Origin: Cellvibrio sp. PSBB023
GTDB taxonomy: Bacteria; Pseudomonadota; Gammaproteobacteria; Pseudomonadales; Cellvibrionaceae
Direction of reading: 5' to 3'
Assembly: GCF_002007605.1 (NCBI RefSeq)
Contig: NZ_CP019799.1
Coordinates: forward strand, 4,147,501-4,211,500
Length of the DNA: 64,000 nucleotides
In this document: positions 47,535 through 56,739 of the stretch, piece after piece
Numbering within the stretch: position 1 is the first letter of the stretch
Layout: the number at the start of each line of letters is the position of its first letter
Notes under the pieces: generated by a model
The model's database searches: none
What the model was told of the DNA's origin: nothing
What the model saw: only the letters and a program-made list of their open reading frames with translations
Made by a program: the position numbers and the translations under genes

Positions 47535-49007
47535 TTAATGTCCTTGCGGAACTGGGGCTGCATCGCTGGTGGCGTTGTTGTCTTGCACAAAATACACGGA
47601 CAGCGCCCCGAGAATCATAAATACACCCGCCAGCATGACGATATAAATCGCTTCATTGTGGAAGACATATTTCAAAATTTGCCCCGCAACCAAGCCCGAC
47701 ACAATTTGTGGTGCAGCAATGGTGAAATTAAAAATGCCCATGTAAACGCCGGTTTTATCGGCAGGCAGGGAACCCGCCAATATCGCGTAGGGCATGGCGA
47801 GAATGGCTGCCCAGGCAATGCCGATACCGATCATGGGAATTAATAAATCCAGCGCGCCCTGGGGCACATCCACTTGGGTTATCAATAAATCCACATGCAC
47901 TATATCGGCGTTTTGAAACAGGATAAAACTCATATAGCCCAAGCCACCGGCGAGCAGTGACAGTGAGTAGGTAAGCTTGCGCCCCAAGCGGTTGGCGATG
48001 CGTGTGAGCACAATGGAGAAGAGCGCTGCAAATAATGAATAGGCGGCAAAGATAATCCCCACCCAGTCGCCTGCGGCGCCCTTGGCGGCGGCAATTTCGG
48101 ACGGAATCGTTTCCAGCGAGTGCAGGTAATCTGAGTCAAACCATTTGGCTTCTATACCCCAAATATATTGAGTGATGGCCGGGGTGGTGTAGACCCACAT
48201 AATGAATAACGAGAACCAGGAGAAGAACTGCACTATCGCCAGTTGGCGCATGGTTTTCGGCATGTTGACAAACAGTCGCCAGAAATCGCCCAGGCGTTTG
48301 AGCAGGGAGGGCTTCACGGCGGGCGCTACGGCGGCGGTCAAGCCTTTGTAGCGGTTGTACTCTGCCGGGGCATATTCTTTGGTGCGAATAACGGTCCAGA
48401 GCACGGTGAGGAACAGGGCGCTGGCGCCTATGTAAAACGCCCAGGTGACGGTAGGTGCCACTTCGCCTTTGGGGGCGGTATTTTCCAGCCCTATGACATT
48501 GGTCAGCACAAACGGCAGGATGGAACCAATAACCGCGCCAATATTAATCAGCAGCGCTTGAATAGAGTAGCCGAGGGTGCGTTGCTCATTGGGGACCATG
48601 TCTGCCACTAACGCGCGGAAGGGCTGCATAGTGACATTGAAGGCGCCATCCATTAAGGCCAGCATCAGGCCGCCAAATAACATGGGGGTGATGAAGGCAA
48701 CAAAGAGTGAGGCATTGGGCATGAGCAGCATGCCGAGGGCAGCGGCAATTGCCCCGCCCAGAATGTAGGGGCGGCGACGGCCAACACGGTTCCAGGTGCG
48801 ATCAGAGGCGGCGCCGACAATCGGCTGCACCAACAGTCCCATAATGGGCGCGGCGAGCCAGAAGAGGGAGAGAGAGTGCAAATCGGCACCCAGATCGGAG
48901 AGCACACGGCTGACGTTGGCGTTTTGTAGCGCAAAACCGAGTTGAACCCCCAGAAATCCGAAACTGACGTTCCAGACCTGCCAAAAGGGAAGGGTGGGTT
49001 GCTTCAT
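47535..49007 (-). CDS. MFS maltose/maltodextrin-type transporter
   Basis: This 490-aa inner-membrane protein has about 12 hydrophobic segments and the glycoside-cation symporter features [18 protein letters not shown] (loop 2-3) and [20 protein letters not shown] (segment 4). These resemble the bacterial maltose/sucrose symporters related to SLC45. It is downstream of the GH15 gene on the same strand, so it probably carries maltose or glucose made in the periplasm into the cell. No own operator or strong promoter is seen; expression from the GH15 promoter past a hairpin is likely. Confidence 0.83.
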   Translation of the reverse strand: MKQPTLPFWQVWNVSFGFLGVQLGFALQNANVSRVLSDLGADLHSLSLFWLAAPIMGLLVQPIVGAASDRTWNRVGRRRPYILGGAIAAALGMLLMPNASLFVAFITPMLFGGLMLALMDGAFNVTMQPFRALVADMVPNEQRTLGYSIQALLINIGAVIGSILPFVLTNVIGLENTAPKGEVAPTVTWAFYIGASALFLTVLWTVIRTKEYAPAEYNRYKGLTAAVAPAVKPSLLKRLGDFWRLFVNMPKTMRQLAIVQFFSWFSLFIMWVYTTPAITQYIWGIEAKWFDSDYLHSLETIPSEIAAAKGAAGDWVGIIFAAYSLFAALFSIVLTRIANRLGRKLTYSLSLLAGGLGYMSFILFQNADIVHVDLLITQVDVPQGALDLLIPMIGIGIAWAAILAMPYAILAGSLPADKTGVYMGIFNFTIAAPQIVSGLVAGQILKYVFHNEAIYIVMLAGVFMILGALSVYFVQDNNATSDAAPVPQGH

Positions 49008-49063
49008 TGTGGACTGCCTTTGTTATTGGTTTAGTTGAGTGTAGTTGTCGATTCTTATTAACC

Positions 49064-49097
49064 AAAACCCGCGTACCGATCCTCTCGGTACGCGGGC
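49064..49097 (-). terminator. terminator-like hairpin after GH15 gene
   Basis: On the minus strand CCCGCGTACCGA and TCGGTACGCGGG form a 12-bp stem with a 5-base loop, followed by TTTTGG. It lies between the GH15 gene and the MFS gene. It may lower carrier expression relative to the enzyme. Confidence 0.7.
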
Positions 49098-49115
49098 TTG
49101 GTGGCACCAGGCTCG

Positions 49116-51521
49116 TTACTTCACATAGCGCGCTTCAGTGCTGTCGTTTCTGTCCCACACCTTGCCGTCGCTATAGCTGCGCAGCAGTTTAATGTATTCC
49201 GCGTGGGTCCAGGCTAAGGGGGTGGCGCCGTTGGTGCCTTGGCCCAGGCGATAGTTGTAAGTGTCGTTGTTGCCTACACCATCCCATACTTGCTCTGGCA
49301 GCATCATGCCCTCGTTGGCAAACAGCTCCATGGCTTTGACATAGGTATTGCGCAGGGCGTTGATATCGACACTGGCATTGGCTTTTGCCAGTTCGAGTTC
49401 ATAGTGCCCGCGCTCGCCGGTAAAGAAGGGCCAGACGCGGCCGCGGCCATCGGTAGAGTTGTTGGCTTCCACATAGCCTTTGCCAGCGGTGATTTCTTCA
49501 CCGTAACCGTCTATACCGTAACGGCGCCAGCCGGGGAATGTGCCCTCTACACCGGGGAAGGTGAATTCATATTTGGTGCGCAGCAAGTCGGGCAGTTTGA
49601 GGTTGTCGTACTCGGGGATGGTTTCCAGTACATGCTTGTCGGTTGCCGCGCGTACACCGTAGCGCACCAGTTCCAGAAAGCCGCCATCAATAACCTGGGA
49701 TTCATCGTTGATCACCTGCGCGTTGCTGGTGCCCAGTGCCGAGCGATCATTGGGGTCTTCGTTGGCGTTGATGCGCAAATAGTACTGGCCGTTACCCAAA
49801 TCGCCAGTGAGTGAGCCATTGGTGGTAAATGTTTTGGCTTCCAGCTCGCTGGAATATTTATCGGCGGCTGCAAGGTATTTGGCTGCGCCTTCAGTGTCGC
49901 CCGCTTGGGTGGCGATATCCGCCGCCGATACCAGCCCGGCGATAATCGCCGCAGTAGTTGAGGGCGAATAGCCTTGCTGCTCTTCCCAACGCTCTTGCTG
50001 GGTATAGGGCGGTTTGATGGTGGTGTCGTTCCAGAGGATTTTCACCTGACCGCCGTTCACGAGGAAGTCGGCTGCAGGCTTGAGCATTGTGTTGTACCAC
50101 TGGGTGATTTCGGCATCGCTGAAAATGCCTTCCTTCCACAGGCGCCAGCCGAGCATGAGTGGCATACCGGTTTGATCCAGTTGTACGCCTACCCATTCCA
50201 CTTCGCCATCCACATGGGTTTTTTGCAAGAACCAGCCGGGTGTGCCGCTGTAGCCTGCGATTTTGTCACTCGCCTGAATTTTTTCCAGATATTCAAAGGC
50301 GATACGCGGTGACTCACGATCACCCAACGCGAGCATCGCCATGGCGACTTGATAGAAATCGCGCGGCCAAACCGCTTTATAGCCGGTAGCGGATTTCTCG
50401 GCAGATTTGGTATCGCCCCAAGGGTTGGATAGGGAGGCGATAAAGGCGCCGGCGTGGGTTTTGTCTTCTTGCGCTTTTAACACCATGGCGCTGGTGTAGG
50501 CCAGCTTGCCGCCGTCAGTCGCCGTGGCAGAGAGTTTTTCCAGTGCGGGCAGGGTTTGTAAAAAGTCACGCCAGCCGATGGCATCGCCGTCACCGTTGTA
50601 ATGCGCCAGTACCTTGTCATAGCCCTTCGCCAGGGTTTGCTCGGCAGCAGCGGTACTGTCGGTTGGTGTTTTCCCAAAACCTAACACCAGATCCCATTGC
50701 GTACTCGCACCGGATTTCACCTCAGCAAGCTGCAAGGTCATGGCGACGTTGCCCTTGCTGTCGCCGGTAGTGTTGTAGGCTTGTGTGAGTGCGCCATGCT
50801 GTTTAAGGTCGGCGATACCGTCGGATACGCCTTCAAATCCTACTGTACTTTGCGTTACCTGAGCGGTGGTTTTGACGGTCATACTGGTGTCGCCATCGGT
50901 CGCGATCCACACGCCATCCACAGAGCGGGCGCTGTCATTACTGCCGGTGTTGGCAATAGACGGATTAACATAAACGTAAGGTGTTACATCGGCGGTCAGT
51001 GCACGGAATTGCACGCGCATCATCAAGGTTTGTGAATCCGGATCGGTAAAAATGTGTTTTTCAATTTCGTATTTTCCCTCTTTATCGCGATTCACAATTT
51101 TGTACGCGAGGGATTGTGGGCGACCTTGATCGTCAGTAATTAAGTATTCGACAGTGGAAATCGTGTCTTTCTTTTCTTCGTCGAGGAAACCATCACCTTT
51201 CACAAAAAACTGCAATTCTTGCAATTGGGCTTCGTGGATCAGGCCATACATGGTTTCTGTTAACACGCCCTGCGCGATGGAAAACCACACTTTGGAGATG
51301 GTGCCGGTTGCGCCAGTATCTTTGTAAGCGCCATCGGTGTATTGCTCGTAAGACGTACCTATACCGGTTTTGCCCGCGTAAGACCAAACAGCGGCATTGC
51401 CGGGCGCGCCAGGTGCTACAGCAGAAGGTGCAGTGGAGGTTGATGTTGTGGATGAGTTATCGGAGCAGGCGCCGAGCAAAAGGCTGCTGCTCACCAAAAT
51501 GGCGAGTAGTTTTTTTTTCAT
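49116..51521 (-). CDS. GH15 glucoamylase/glucodextranase lipoprotein
   Basis: This enzyme should release glucose from non-reducing ends of maltodextrins. The start is ATG 51521 with GAGGA 7 bases before it; a GTG one codon upstream is also in frame. The 801-aa protein has a lipoprotein signal, SSSLLLGAC (Cys19), and a Ser/Thr/Pro-rich linker. A beta-sandwich N domain (to about residue 300) precedes the alpha-toroid catalytic domain: YKAVWPRDFYQVAMAM, WVGVQLDQTGMP, then RWEEQQG with the likely acid Glu513, and LAWTHAEY with the likely base Glu775. It is transcribed divergently from the alpha-glucosidase. Confidence 0.9.
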   Translation of the reverse strand: MKKKLLAILVSSSLLLGACSDNSSTTSTSTAPSAVAPGAPGNAAVWSYAGKTGIGTSYEQYTDGAYKDTGATGTISKVWFSIAQGVLTETMYGLIHEAQLQELQFFVKGDGFLDEEKKDTISTVEYLITDDQGRPQSLAYKIVNRDKEGKYEIEKHIFTDPDSQTLMMRVQFRALTADVTPYVYVNPSIANTGSNDSARSVDGVWIATDGDTSMTVKTTAQVTQSTVGFEGVSDGIADLKQHGALTQAYNTTGDSKGNVAMTLQLAEVKSGASTQWDLVLGFGKTPTDSTAAAEQTLAKGYDKVLAHYNGDGDAIGWRDFLQTLPALEKLSATATDGGKLAYTSAMVLKAQEDKTHAGAFIASLSNPWGDTKSAEKSATGYKAVWPRDFYQVAMAMLALGDRESPRIAFEYLEKIQASDKIAGYSGTPGWFLQKTHVDGEVEWVGVQLDQTGMPLMLGWRLWKEGIFSDAEITQWYNTMLKPAADFLVNGGQVKILWNDTTIKPPYTQQERWEEQQGYSPSTTAAIIAGLVSAADIATQAGDTEGAAKYLAAADKYSSELEAKTFTTNGSLTGDLGNGQYYLRINANEDPNDRSALGTSNAQVINDESQVIDGGFLELVRYGVRAATDKHVLETIPEYDNLKLPDLLRTKYEFTFPGVEGTFPGWRRYGIDGYGEEITAGKGYVEANNSTDGRGRVWPFFTGERGHYELELAKANASVDINALRNTYVKAMELFANEGMMLPEQVWDGVGNNDTYNYRLGQGTNGATPLAWTHAEYIKLLRSYSDGKVWDRNDSTEARYVK

Positions 51522-51626
51522 CACAGAATCCTCGTGTCGATATCACTATTAATTATTGGTGTTCTGCTACAGCCTGCTCTTCGCTATATAAGCTCGATCA
51601 TTCATTGCAGAAATGACTATTGAGTC

Positions 51627-51655
51627 ACATTAGGTGTTGGGGGGATTCAACTCAA
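51627..51655 (-). promoter_or_regulatory. GH15 gene promoter (candidate)
   Basis: Read on the minus strand, TTGAGT and TAATGT are separated by 17 bases. The nearest ATACGTAT palindrome (51661-51674) stops 5 bases upstream of the -35 hexamer. The leader to the ATG is about 100 bases. Confidence 0.6.
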
Positions 51656-51660
51656 GCAAG

Positions 51661-51674
51661 TGCATACGTATTCA
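51661..51674. promoter_or_regulatory. starch operator, copy 1
   Basis: TGCATACGTATTCA, 13 of 14 matches to TGCATACGTATGCA. It is the site closest to the GH15 promoter, and its centre is 17 bp from copy 2. Confidence 0.75.
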
Positions 51675-51677
51675 CCT

Positions 51678-51691
51678 TGCATACGTATGCA
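51678..51691. promoter_or_regulatory. starch operator, copy 2
   Basis: A perfect 14-bp palindrome TGCATACGTATGCA. It has a CG centre, as is usual for LacI-family operators. Confidence 0.8.
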
Positions 51692-51742
51692 GTCGTGCCA
51701 TGTGGCTGTTTATTGGCGCAATTCAAAACGCCACCGCATTTA

Positions 51743-51756
51743 TGAATACGTATTCT
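51743..51756. promoter_or_regulatory. starch operator, copy 3
   Basis: TGAATACGTATTCT keeps the ATACGTAT core with variant flanks. Its centre is 65 bp from copy 2 and 50 bp from copy 4. Confidence 0.7.
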
Positions 51757-51792
51757 ATGGCTTTTGTAACGATAAATAACATCACAGCGATC

Positions 51793-51806
51793 TGCATACG
51801 TATGTA
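51793..51806. promoter_or_regulatory. starch operator, copy 4
   Basis: TGCATACGTATGTA, 13 of 14 matches to the consensus. It stops 5 bases upstream of the alpha-glucosidase -35 hexamer, the mirror image of copy 1 at the GH15 promoter. Confidence 0.75.
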
Positions 51807-51811
51807 GTCAC

Positions 51812-51840
51812 TTGGCGAAAAAAGGGCGCTGGCGTATGTT
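51812..51840 (+). promoter_or_regulatory. alpha-glucosidase promoter (candidate)
   Basis: TTGGCG and TATGTT are separated by 17 bases. The leader before the ATG at 51906 is about 60 bases and contains an ACAAACGC / GCGTTTGT hairpin (51855-51877 region). Confidence 0.55.
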
Positions 51841-51905
51841 GGTATTACGCAATACAAACGCACTGTGCGCGTTTGTGACATTAATAAAAAACAGAGATTT
51901 CCCCA

Positions 51906-53528
51906 ATGACAACAACTCCCTGGTGGCGCGGTGCCGTGGTATATCAGGTATACCCACGTAGTTTGATGGATGCTAACAACGATGGCATCGGCGATATTCC
52001 CGGTATTATCAGCAAGCTCGACTATATCGCGAGCTTGGGGGTGGATGCGATTTGGGTGTCACCTTTTTTCAAGTCGCCCATGAAGGACTTTGGCTACGAC
52101 ATTTCCGACTACCGCGATATAGACCCGATTTTTGGCACCCTCGCTGACTTTGATGAATTGATTGCCAAAGCCCATGCGCGCGGCATTAAAATTATTATCG
52201 ACCAGGTGCTCAGTCACACCTCGGATCAGCACGCCTGGTTCTCTGAGAGTCGAGAATCGCGCGACAACCCCAAAGCCGATTGGTATGTGTGGGCCGACCC
52301 CCTGCCGGACGGTACGCCGCCCAACAATTGGCTCGCTATTTTTGGCGGTTCAGCCTGGGAGTGGGAGCCGCGTCGCTGCCAATATTATTTGCACAACTTT
52401 TTAAAATCCCAGCCGGATTTAAATTATCACTGCCCGCAAGTGCGCGAACAAATTTTGCAAGAAGTGGAATTTTGGTTGCAACGCGGAGTGGATGGTTTGC
52501 GTCTGGATGCGATCATCTTTTGCTTCCACGACAAACTGCTGCGCAGCAATCCGGCCAAACCGGAAGCAGAGCGCAGAGGGCGCGGTTTCCGCGAAGATAA
52601 TCCCTACGCCTTCCAGCGCCATGTTTATGACTGCGATCGCCCGGAAAACCTGGAATTTTTGGAATCGCTGCGCACCTTAATGGATCGCTACCCTGGCACA
52701 GTGACCCTGGGTGAAATCGCCTCGGAAGATTCACTGAAAACCATGGCGGAATACACCGCCGGCAACTCGCGCTTGCACATGGCTTACAGTTTTGAATTGT
52801 TGGTGGATACCTTATCCGGCACCTACATTCGTGAAACAGTAGAGACCCTGGAGAAAAATTTATTGGAAGGTTGGCCCTGCTGGGCGATTGGCAATCACGA
52901 CGTGGTTCGCTTTATGTCGCGCTGGGGCGGCAAAGACCAATCGCCACAATTAGCCAAAACACTCAATGCGCTGTTATTTTCATTGCGCGGAAGTGTGTGC
53001 AGTTATCAGGGCGAAGAATTGGGTTTGATTGAAGCGCAAATTCAACAACACGAATTGCAAGATCCTTACGGCATTACTTTCTGGCCACGCTTTAAAGGCC
53101 GCGATGGTTGTCGCACGCCTATGCCATGGAATCACACCGAAACCTACGCCGGTTTCTCACAAGTTAAAACCTGGTTGCCGGTGCCCTCGGCACACAAAGA
53201 GCAAGCGGTGAGTTTGCAGGATAATGATCCCTCATCCATCCTCAATGCCTATCGCCAATTTATGCACTGGCGTAAAGACCAGCCTGCACTGCGTTTGGGT
53301 GATATTGCCTTTGTGGCTGATGCAGACAATTATTTGGTATTCAAACGTCACTATGGCAACGACACATTGCTCTGTGCATTTAATTTTTCTGCGCAAGAAA
53401 ATACAGTCACTCTGGATACAACATACCAACTGCAAGCGGCGGAGGGCCATGGTTGTGCAACCACCTCAGGTTCGTATGAGCGACTCACTATTCCTGCGCA
53501 CGGCACCGTCATTGCACGGGTGATGTAA
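51906..53528 (+). CDS. cytoplasmic GH13 alpha-glucosidase
   Basis: This 540-aa enzyme should hydrolyse maltose and short maltodextrins to glucose. It has no signal peptide and starts at once with the (beta/alpha)8 barrel (WWRGAVVYQVYPRSL). Catalytic residues are D201 in DGLRLDAI, E270 in LGEIAS and D332 in IGNHD; the calcium-type motif DANNDGIGD is also present. Sequence style is that of oligo-1,6-/alpha-glucosidases. The ribosome-binding site is weak (CAGAGA). It is divergent from the GH15 gene, with four operators between. Confidence 0.92.
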   Translation: MTTTPWWRGAVVYQVYPRSLMDANNDGIGDIPGIISKLDYIASLGVDAIWVSPFFKSPMKDFGYDISDYRDIDPIFGTLADFDELIAKAHARGIKIIIDQVLSHTSDQHAWFSESRESRDNPKADWYVWADPLPDGTPPNNWLAIFGGSAWEWEPRRCQYYLHNFLKSQPDLNYHCPQVREQILQEVEFWLQRGVDGLRLDAIIFCFHDKLLRSNPAKPEAERRGRGFREDNPYAFQRHVYDCDRPENLEFLESLRTLMDRYPGTVTLGEIASEDSLKTMAEYTAGNSRLHMAYSFELLVDTLSGTYIRETVETLEKNLLEGWPCWAIGNHDVVRFMSRWGGKDQSPQLAKTLNALLFSLRGSVCSYQGEELGLIEAQIQQHELQDPYGITFWPRFKGRDGCRTPMPWNHTETYAGFSQVKTWLPVPSAHKEQAVSLQDNDPSSILNAYRQFMHWRKDQPALRLGDIAFVADADNYLVFKRHYGNDTLLCAFNFSAQENTVTLDTTYQLQAAEGHGCATTSGSYERLTIPAHGTVIARVM

Positions 53529-53562
53529 TCAAGTCAACAACAATGGGTATCGGTCAATATTA

Positions 53563-53588
53563 AAGAGGGCATAGACCCTCTTTTTTTA
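53563..53588 (+). terminator. terminator after alpha-glucosidase
   Basis: AAGAGGG and CCCTCTT form a 7-bp stem with a 6-base loop and a run of T. Confidence 0.88.
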
Positions 53589-53677
53589 TGCCTGTCATTA
53601 TTCAGTGCTGTTAATGAAGAGCTGAATTGCTAATTCGGTCATCGCTACAAAAACAAAGTTCACCTTATTCATGTGAC

Positions 53678-53691
53678 TGCATACGTATGCG
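53678..53691. promoter_or_regulatory. starch operator, copy 5
   Basis: TGCATACGTATGCG, 13 of 14 matches. Its centre is 20 bp from copy 6, about two helical turns, so both would face the same side of the DNA. Confidence 0.75.
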
Positions 53692-53697
53692 GAGGTT

Positions 53698-53711
53698 TGA
53701 ATACGTATGCA
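53698..53711. promoter_or_regulatory. starch operator, copy 6
   Basis: TGAATACGTATGCA, 13 of 14 matches. It stops 5 bases upstream of the predicted -35 of the receptor gene. Confidence 0.75.
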
Positions 53712-53716
53712 TTCTA

Positions 53717-53746
53717 TTGTGAGTGTCATCCTCCAACGCCTACTAT
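53717..53746 (+). promoter_or_regulatory. TonB receptor promoter (candidate)
   Basis: TTGTGA and TACTAT are separated by 18 bases. The leader to the ATG at 53853 is about 100 bases. The 324-base gap between the alpha-glucosidase and receptor genes otherwise holds only the terminator and two operators. Confidence 0.5.
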
Positions 53747-53852
53747 CCCCGCAACGACAGAACTGTGCAATTTGACAAGCATTACAAAAAACGGACTGTT
53801 GTCATTACACAATGTTAAAAATAAAAGTAGATTTCCTGGAGAGAATAAGACC

Positions 53853-56639
53853 ATGAAGAAGCAAACCTTTAATCACATGCTGGCATTAGCAACCACTATG
53901 GCGCTTGTGTCAGGTTCACAAGCGGTTTACGCACAAAAATCAGCAGATGCTATTGAAGAAGTACTGGTAACCGGATTTCGTGCCAGTTTACAAAATTCTA
54001 TTTCTGCAAAACAAAATGCAGATACTGTTGTTGAAGCCATTTATGCGGAAGACATAGGTAAATTGCCTGATACCAGTATTGCAGAATCTTTAGCGCGTTT
54101 GCCCGGTCTTGCCGGTGAACGTCGCGATGGTCGTACCAGTGGTATTTCTGTGCGTGGTTTTAATGAAAACTACGTAGCAACTACCATGAATGGCCGCGAA
54201 ATTTTAGGTATTGGCGATAACCGTGGCGTTGAATACGATTTGTATCCATCAGAAATTATTGCCGGTGCAATGGTGTATAAAACACCAAGTGCAAATCATG
54301 TGAATCAAGGCTTGGGTGGTATTGTTGATTTGCAAACCCTGCGCCCGCTGGAAAAAGATCGTATTGTCAGCATCACCGGCAGCTATGAAATGAATGACCT
54401 GGAATCTGCTAACCCGGATTTCGATGATAAAGGCCATCGTGTTGCGTTTACCTATTCCGATAAATTTGCAGATGACACTGTCGGTGTTGCTGTCTCTATT
54501 GCCACTATGGAATCTCCCAGTCAGGAACAACAATTCCGTGCATGGGGTTATGCGGATGTGAACGCATCAACCGTTGGTCTGGGTGGCCATGATTCTTATG
54601 TGCGCTCTTCATTGATGGATCGCGATACCTATTCAGCTGTTGTGCAATTTGAACCCAATGATCAATTGAGTTTGACTTTTGATGCGCTCTATATTGATTT
54701 TACTGACAGCAAAGTATTCCGTGGTGTTGAAGAAGGCACTATTTGGGGCGGTGATGCAGTAACCAATGTGCACGCCACTGTCGATAATGGTTTGGTAACT
54801 TCCGGTGAATGGAGTGGTTTCCACAGCGTTATTCGCAACGATGGCGAAGTGAAAGACGGTGAACTCACCACCTTTGGTTTTAATGCTGAATATCAATTAA
54901 ATGATAATTGGGCGTTAACTCTGGATGCAGCAAGAGGTGAATCCTCAAAAGACCTGATCAACATGGAGAGCTATTCCGGTGTTGGTCGTGCAGGCACTGA
55001 TACACAGGGTGCACCCGCTGCGCGTTCTTATGTGCTGAATTCAAAAGGCGTGATGTTCGGTCCGCATTCAACCATTGCAATGCCTGATTATTCCGATGCA
55101 TCCATTATTCGTTTGGCTGGCCCGCAAGCTTGGGGCGGTGCAATTGCCCCGATCGTTGGCGGCAACAATAATGCGCAAGACGGTTTTGTAAATAACCCGC
55201 TGTTTGAAGAAGATTTGAATACCTTGCGTTTACAAGCAGAAGGTGATGTCAGTTTTTCTATTGTTAACGGCGTAGAGTTTGGTGTGAATTATTCAGACCG
55301 TACCAAATCCAAAGTTAACTACGGTGCCTTCCTGATTGCTCCCGGTTTTTATGACACAAACGGCGTGACGATTGTCGGTGGCGATATTGCTGTTCCGGAA
55401 GAATATATTGTTGGCTCTGCCGATTTAAGTTTCCTCGGATTAGGTAGCATCTTGGCCTATGATGGTATCGGCCTCTATAAAGATGGCGTGTACAAAGAAA
55501 TTGACGCAGGCCAATATGAAACGGCACGTAAAGGCGACAGCTACGAAATCTCTGAAAAAATTACTACGGCTTACGGTTTGGCAAAATTTGAAACCGGTAT
55601 TCTGAGCGGTAATGTTGGTTTGCAAATTGTGTCTTCGGATCAAAGCGCATCCGGCTTTGACACCTATACCGGCAACGACGGCACTGTGGTGACAACAGCG
55701 ACTACCGATGGGGACAAATACACTAAGTTGTTGCCAAGCCTGAACATGAACTTCCAATTGACCGACGATCAGGTTGTTCGTTTTGCTGCATCCAAAACCG
55801 CATCGCGTGCGCGTATGGATTCGATGAAACCAAACAACACCATCGCCTTCTCCTTTGACCAGGCTCGCCGTCAAAGTAGTGACCCGGAGTTTAGTGCATG
55901 GAGCGGTTCTTCTGGCAATGCGACTTTAAAGCCAATAGAAGCGATACAAACGGATATTTCTTATGAATATTATTTTGCCGCCGATGGTTTTGTATCGGTC
56001 GCCTATTTCTATAAGGATTTGCAAAACTGGCATTTGACCAGTAGCGTAATCACGGATTTCACCGATTATATTATTCCCGGATACCACGACGCTGGCATTC
56101 CTACACTGGTTTCAACCAGTGGCGTTACCACCGCAATTGTTGAAGCCGGTGCTGGTTACGTGGCGGGTAATGAAGTACAAGTCAGCTTGCCTTTCCATAT
56201 TTTTAGCGATGCATTGGATGGCTTTGGTGTAACTGCAAGCGGTACTTTCCTGGATGGCGAAATTGATTACAACGGCGTTACACAGCAGATTCCTGGCTTG
56301 TCAAAAGAGTCCTATCAACTGACGGTGTACTTTGAGCGCGGTGGTTTTGAGTTCCGTGTGAGTGGTCGTAAGCGTGATTCCTTCCTGACAGAAGAGCGCG
56401 GTGTCAGCTTGTCGTTGGTGCCCATTGTTGACCAAGGCGCCGAGCTGTGGGATGCCCAAATTGGTTATGACTTCAGTGAATCCGGTGTGCGTGGGTTGGA
56501 AGGCTTGACAATCACATTGCAAGCGCAAAACTTTACCGATGAAGACACAGTTACCGCTGCCGCTGATGATGCCCGTCAGGTCAGTAAATACCAATACTTT
56601 GGTGCTAACTATCTGTTAGGTTTCAACTACAAGTTCTAA
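53853..56639 (+). CDS. TonB-dependent maltodextrin receptor
   Basis: This outer-membrane importer probably brings maltodextrins into the periplasm using TonB energy. The ATG at 53853 follows TGGAGAG and gives 928 aa with a signal peptide to about residue 28 (SQAVYA before QKS). A TonB box (EEVLVTG) and a plug domain (LPDTSIAESLARLPGL, GISVRGF) precede a long beta barrel that ends in the terminal Phe typical of outer-membrane proteins (LGFNYKF). It resembles Caulobacter MalA-type receptors. A longer frame from 53673 runs through the operators and is not coding. No SusD partner is present. Confidence 0.9.
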   Translation: MKKQTFNHMLALATTMALVSGSQAVYAQKSADAIEEVLVTGFRASLQNSISAKQNADTVVEAIYAEDIGKLPDTSIAESLARLPGLAGERRDGRTSGISVRGFNENYVATTMNGREILGIGDNRGVEYDLYPSEIIAGAMVYKTPSANHVNQGLGGIVDLQTLRPLEKDRIVSITGSYEMNDLESANPDFDDKGHRVAFTYSDKFADDTVGVAVSIATMESPSQEQQFRAWGYADVNASTVGLGGHDSYVRSSLMDRDTYSAVVQFEPNDQLSLTFDALYIDFTDSKVFRGVEEGTIWGGDAVTNVHATVDNGLVTSGEWSGFHSVIRNDGEVKDGELTTFGFNAEYQLNDNWALTLDAARGESSKDLINMESYSGVGRAGTDTQGAPAARSYVLNSKGVMFGPHSTIAMPDYSDASIIRLAGPQAWGGAIAPIVGGNNNAQDGFVNNPLFEEDLNTLRLQAEGDVSFSIVNGVEFGVNYSDRTKSKVNYGAFLIAPGFYDTNGVTIVGGDIAVPEEYIVGSADLSFLGLGSILAYDGIGLYKDGVYKEIDAGQYETARKGDSYEISEKITTAYGLAKFETGILSGNVGLQIVSSDQSASGFDTYTGNDGTVVTTATTDGDKYTKLLPSLNMNFQLTDDQVVRFAASKTASRARMDSMKPNNTIAFSFDQARRQSSDPEFSAWSGSSGNATLKPIEAIQTDISYEYYFAADGFVSVAYFYKDLQNWHLTSSVITDFTDYIIPGYHDAGIPTLVSTSGVTTAIVEAGAGYVAGNEVQVSLPFHIFSDALDGFGVTASGTFLDGEIDYNGVTQQIPGLSKESYQLTVYFERGGFEFRVSGRKRDSFLTEERGVSLSLVPIVDQGAELWDAQIGYDFSESGVRGLEGLTITLQAQNFTDEDTVTAAADDARQVSKYQYFGANYLLGFNYKF

Positions 56640-56665
56640 GCTGCCTCGGCTTGTGATGTGATCAA

Positions 56666-56706
56666 TAAAAAACCCTGCTGGCAGTTTGTCAGTAGGGTTT
56701 TTTTTC
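56666..56706 (+). terminator. terminator after TonB receptor
   Basis: AAAAAACCCTGCTGGCA and GTCAGTAGGGTTTTTTTT pair around a GTTT loop with one mismatch, then a T run. The next gene starts 33 bases later, so partial read-through is likely. Confidence 0.85.
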
Positions 56707-56739
56707 AGATATCAATTAAGGGGTATGGGAGGAGATTTT

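Noticed and set aside
49239..49814. 191-codon frame on the plus strand opposite the GH15 gene
   Set aside because: Shadow of the GH15 coding frame.
53673..53852. 60-codon N-terminal extension of the TonB receptor
   Set aside because: It runs through two operators and the promoter, lacks a ribosome-binding site and would bury the signal peptide.
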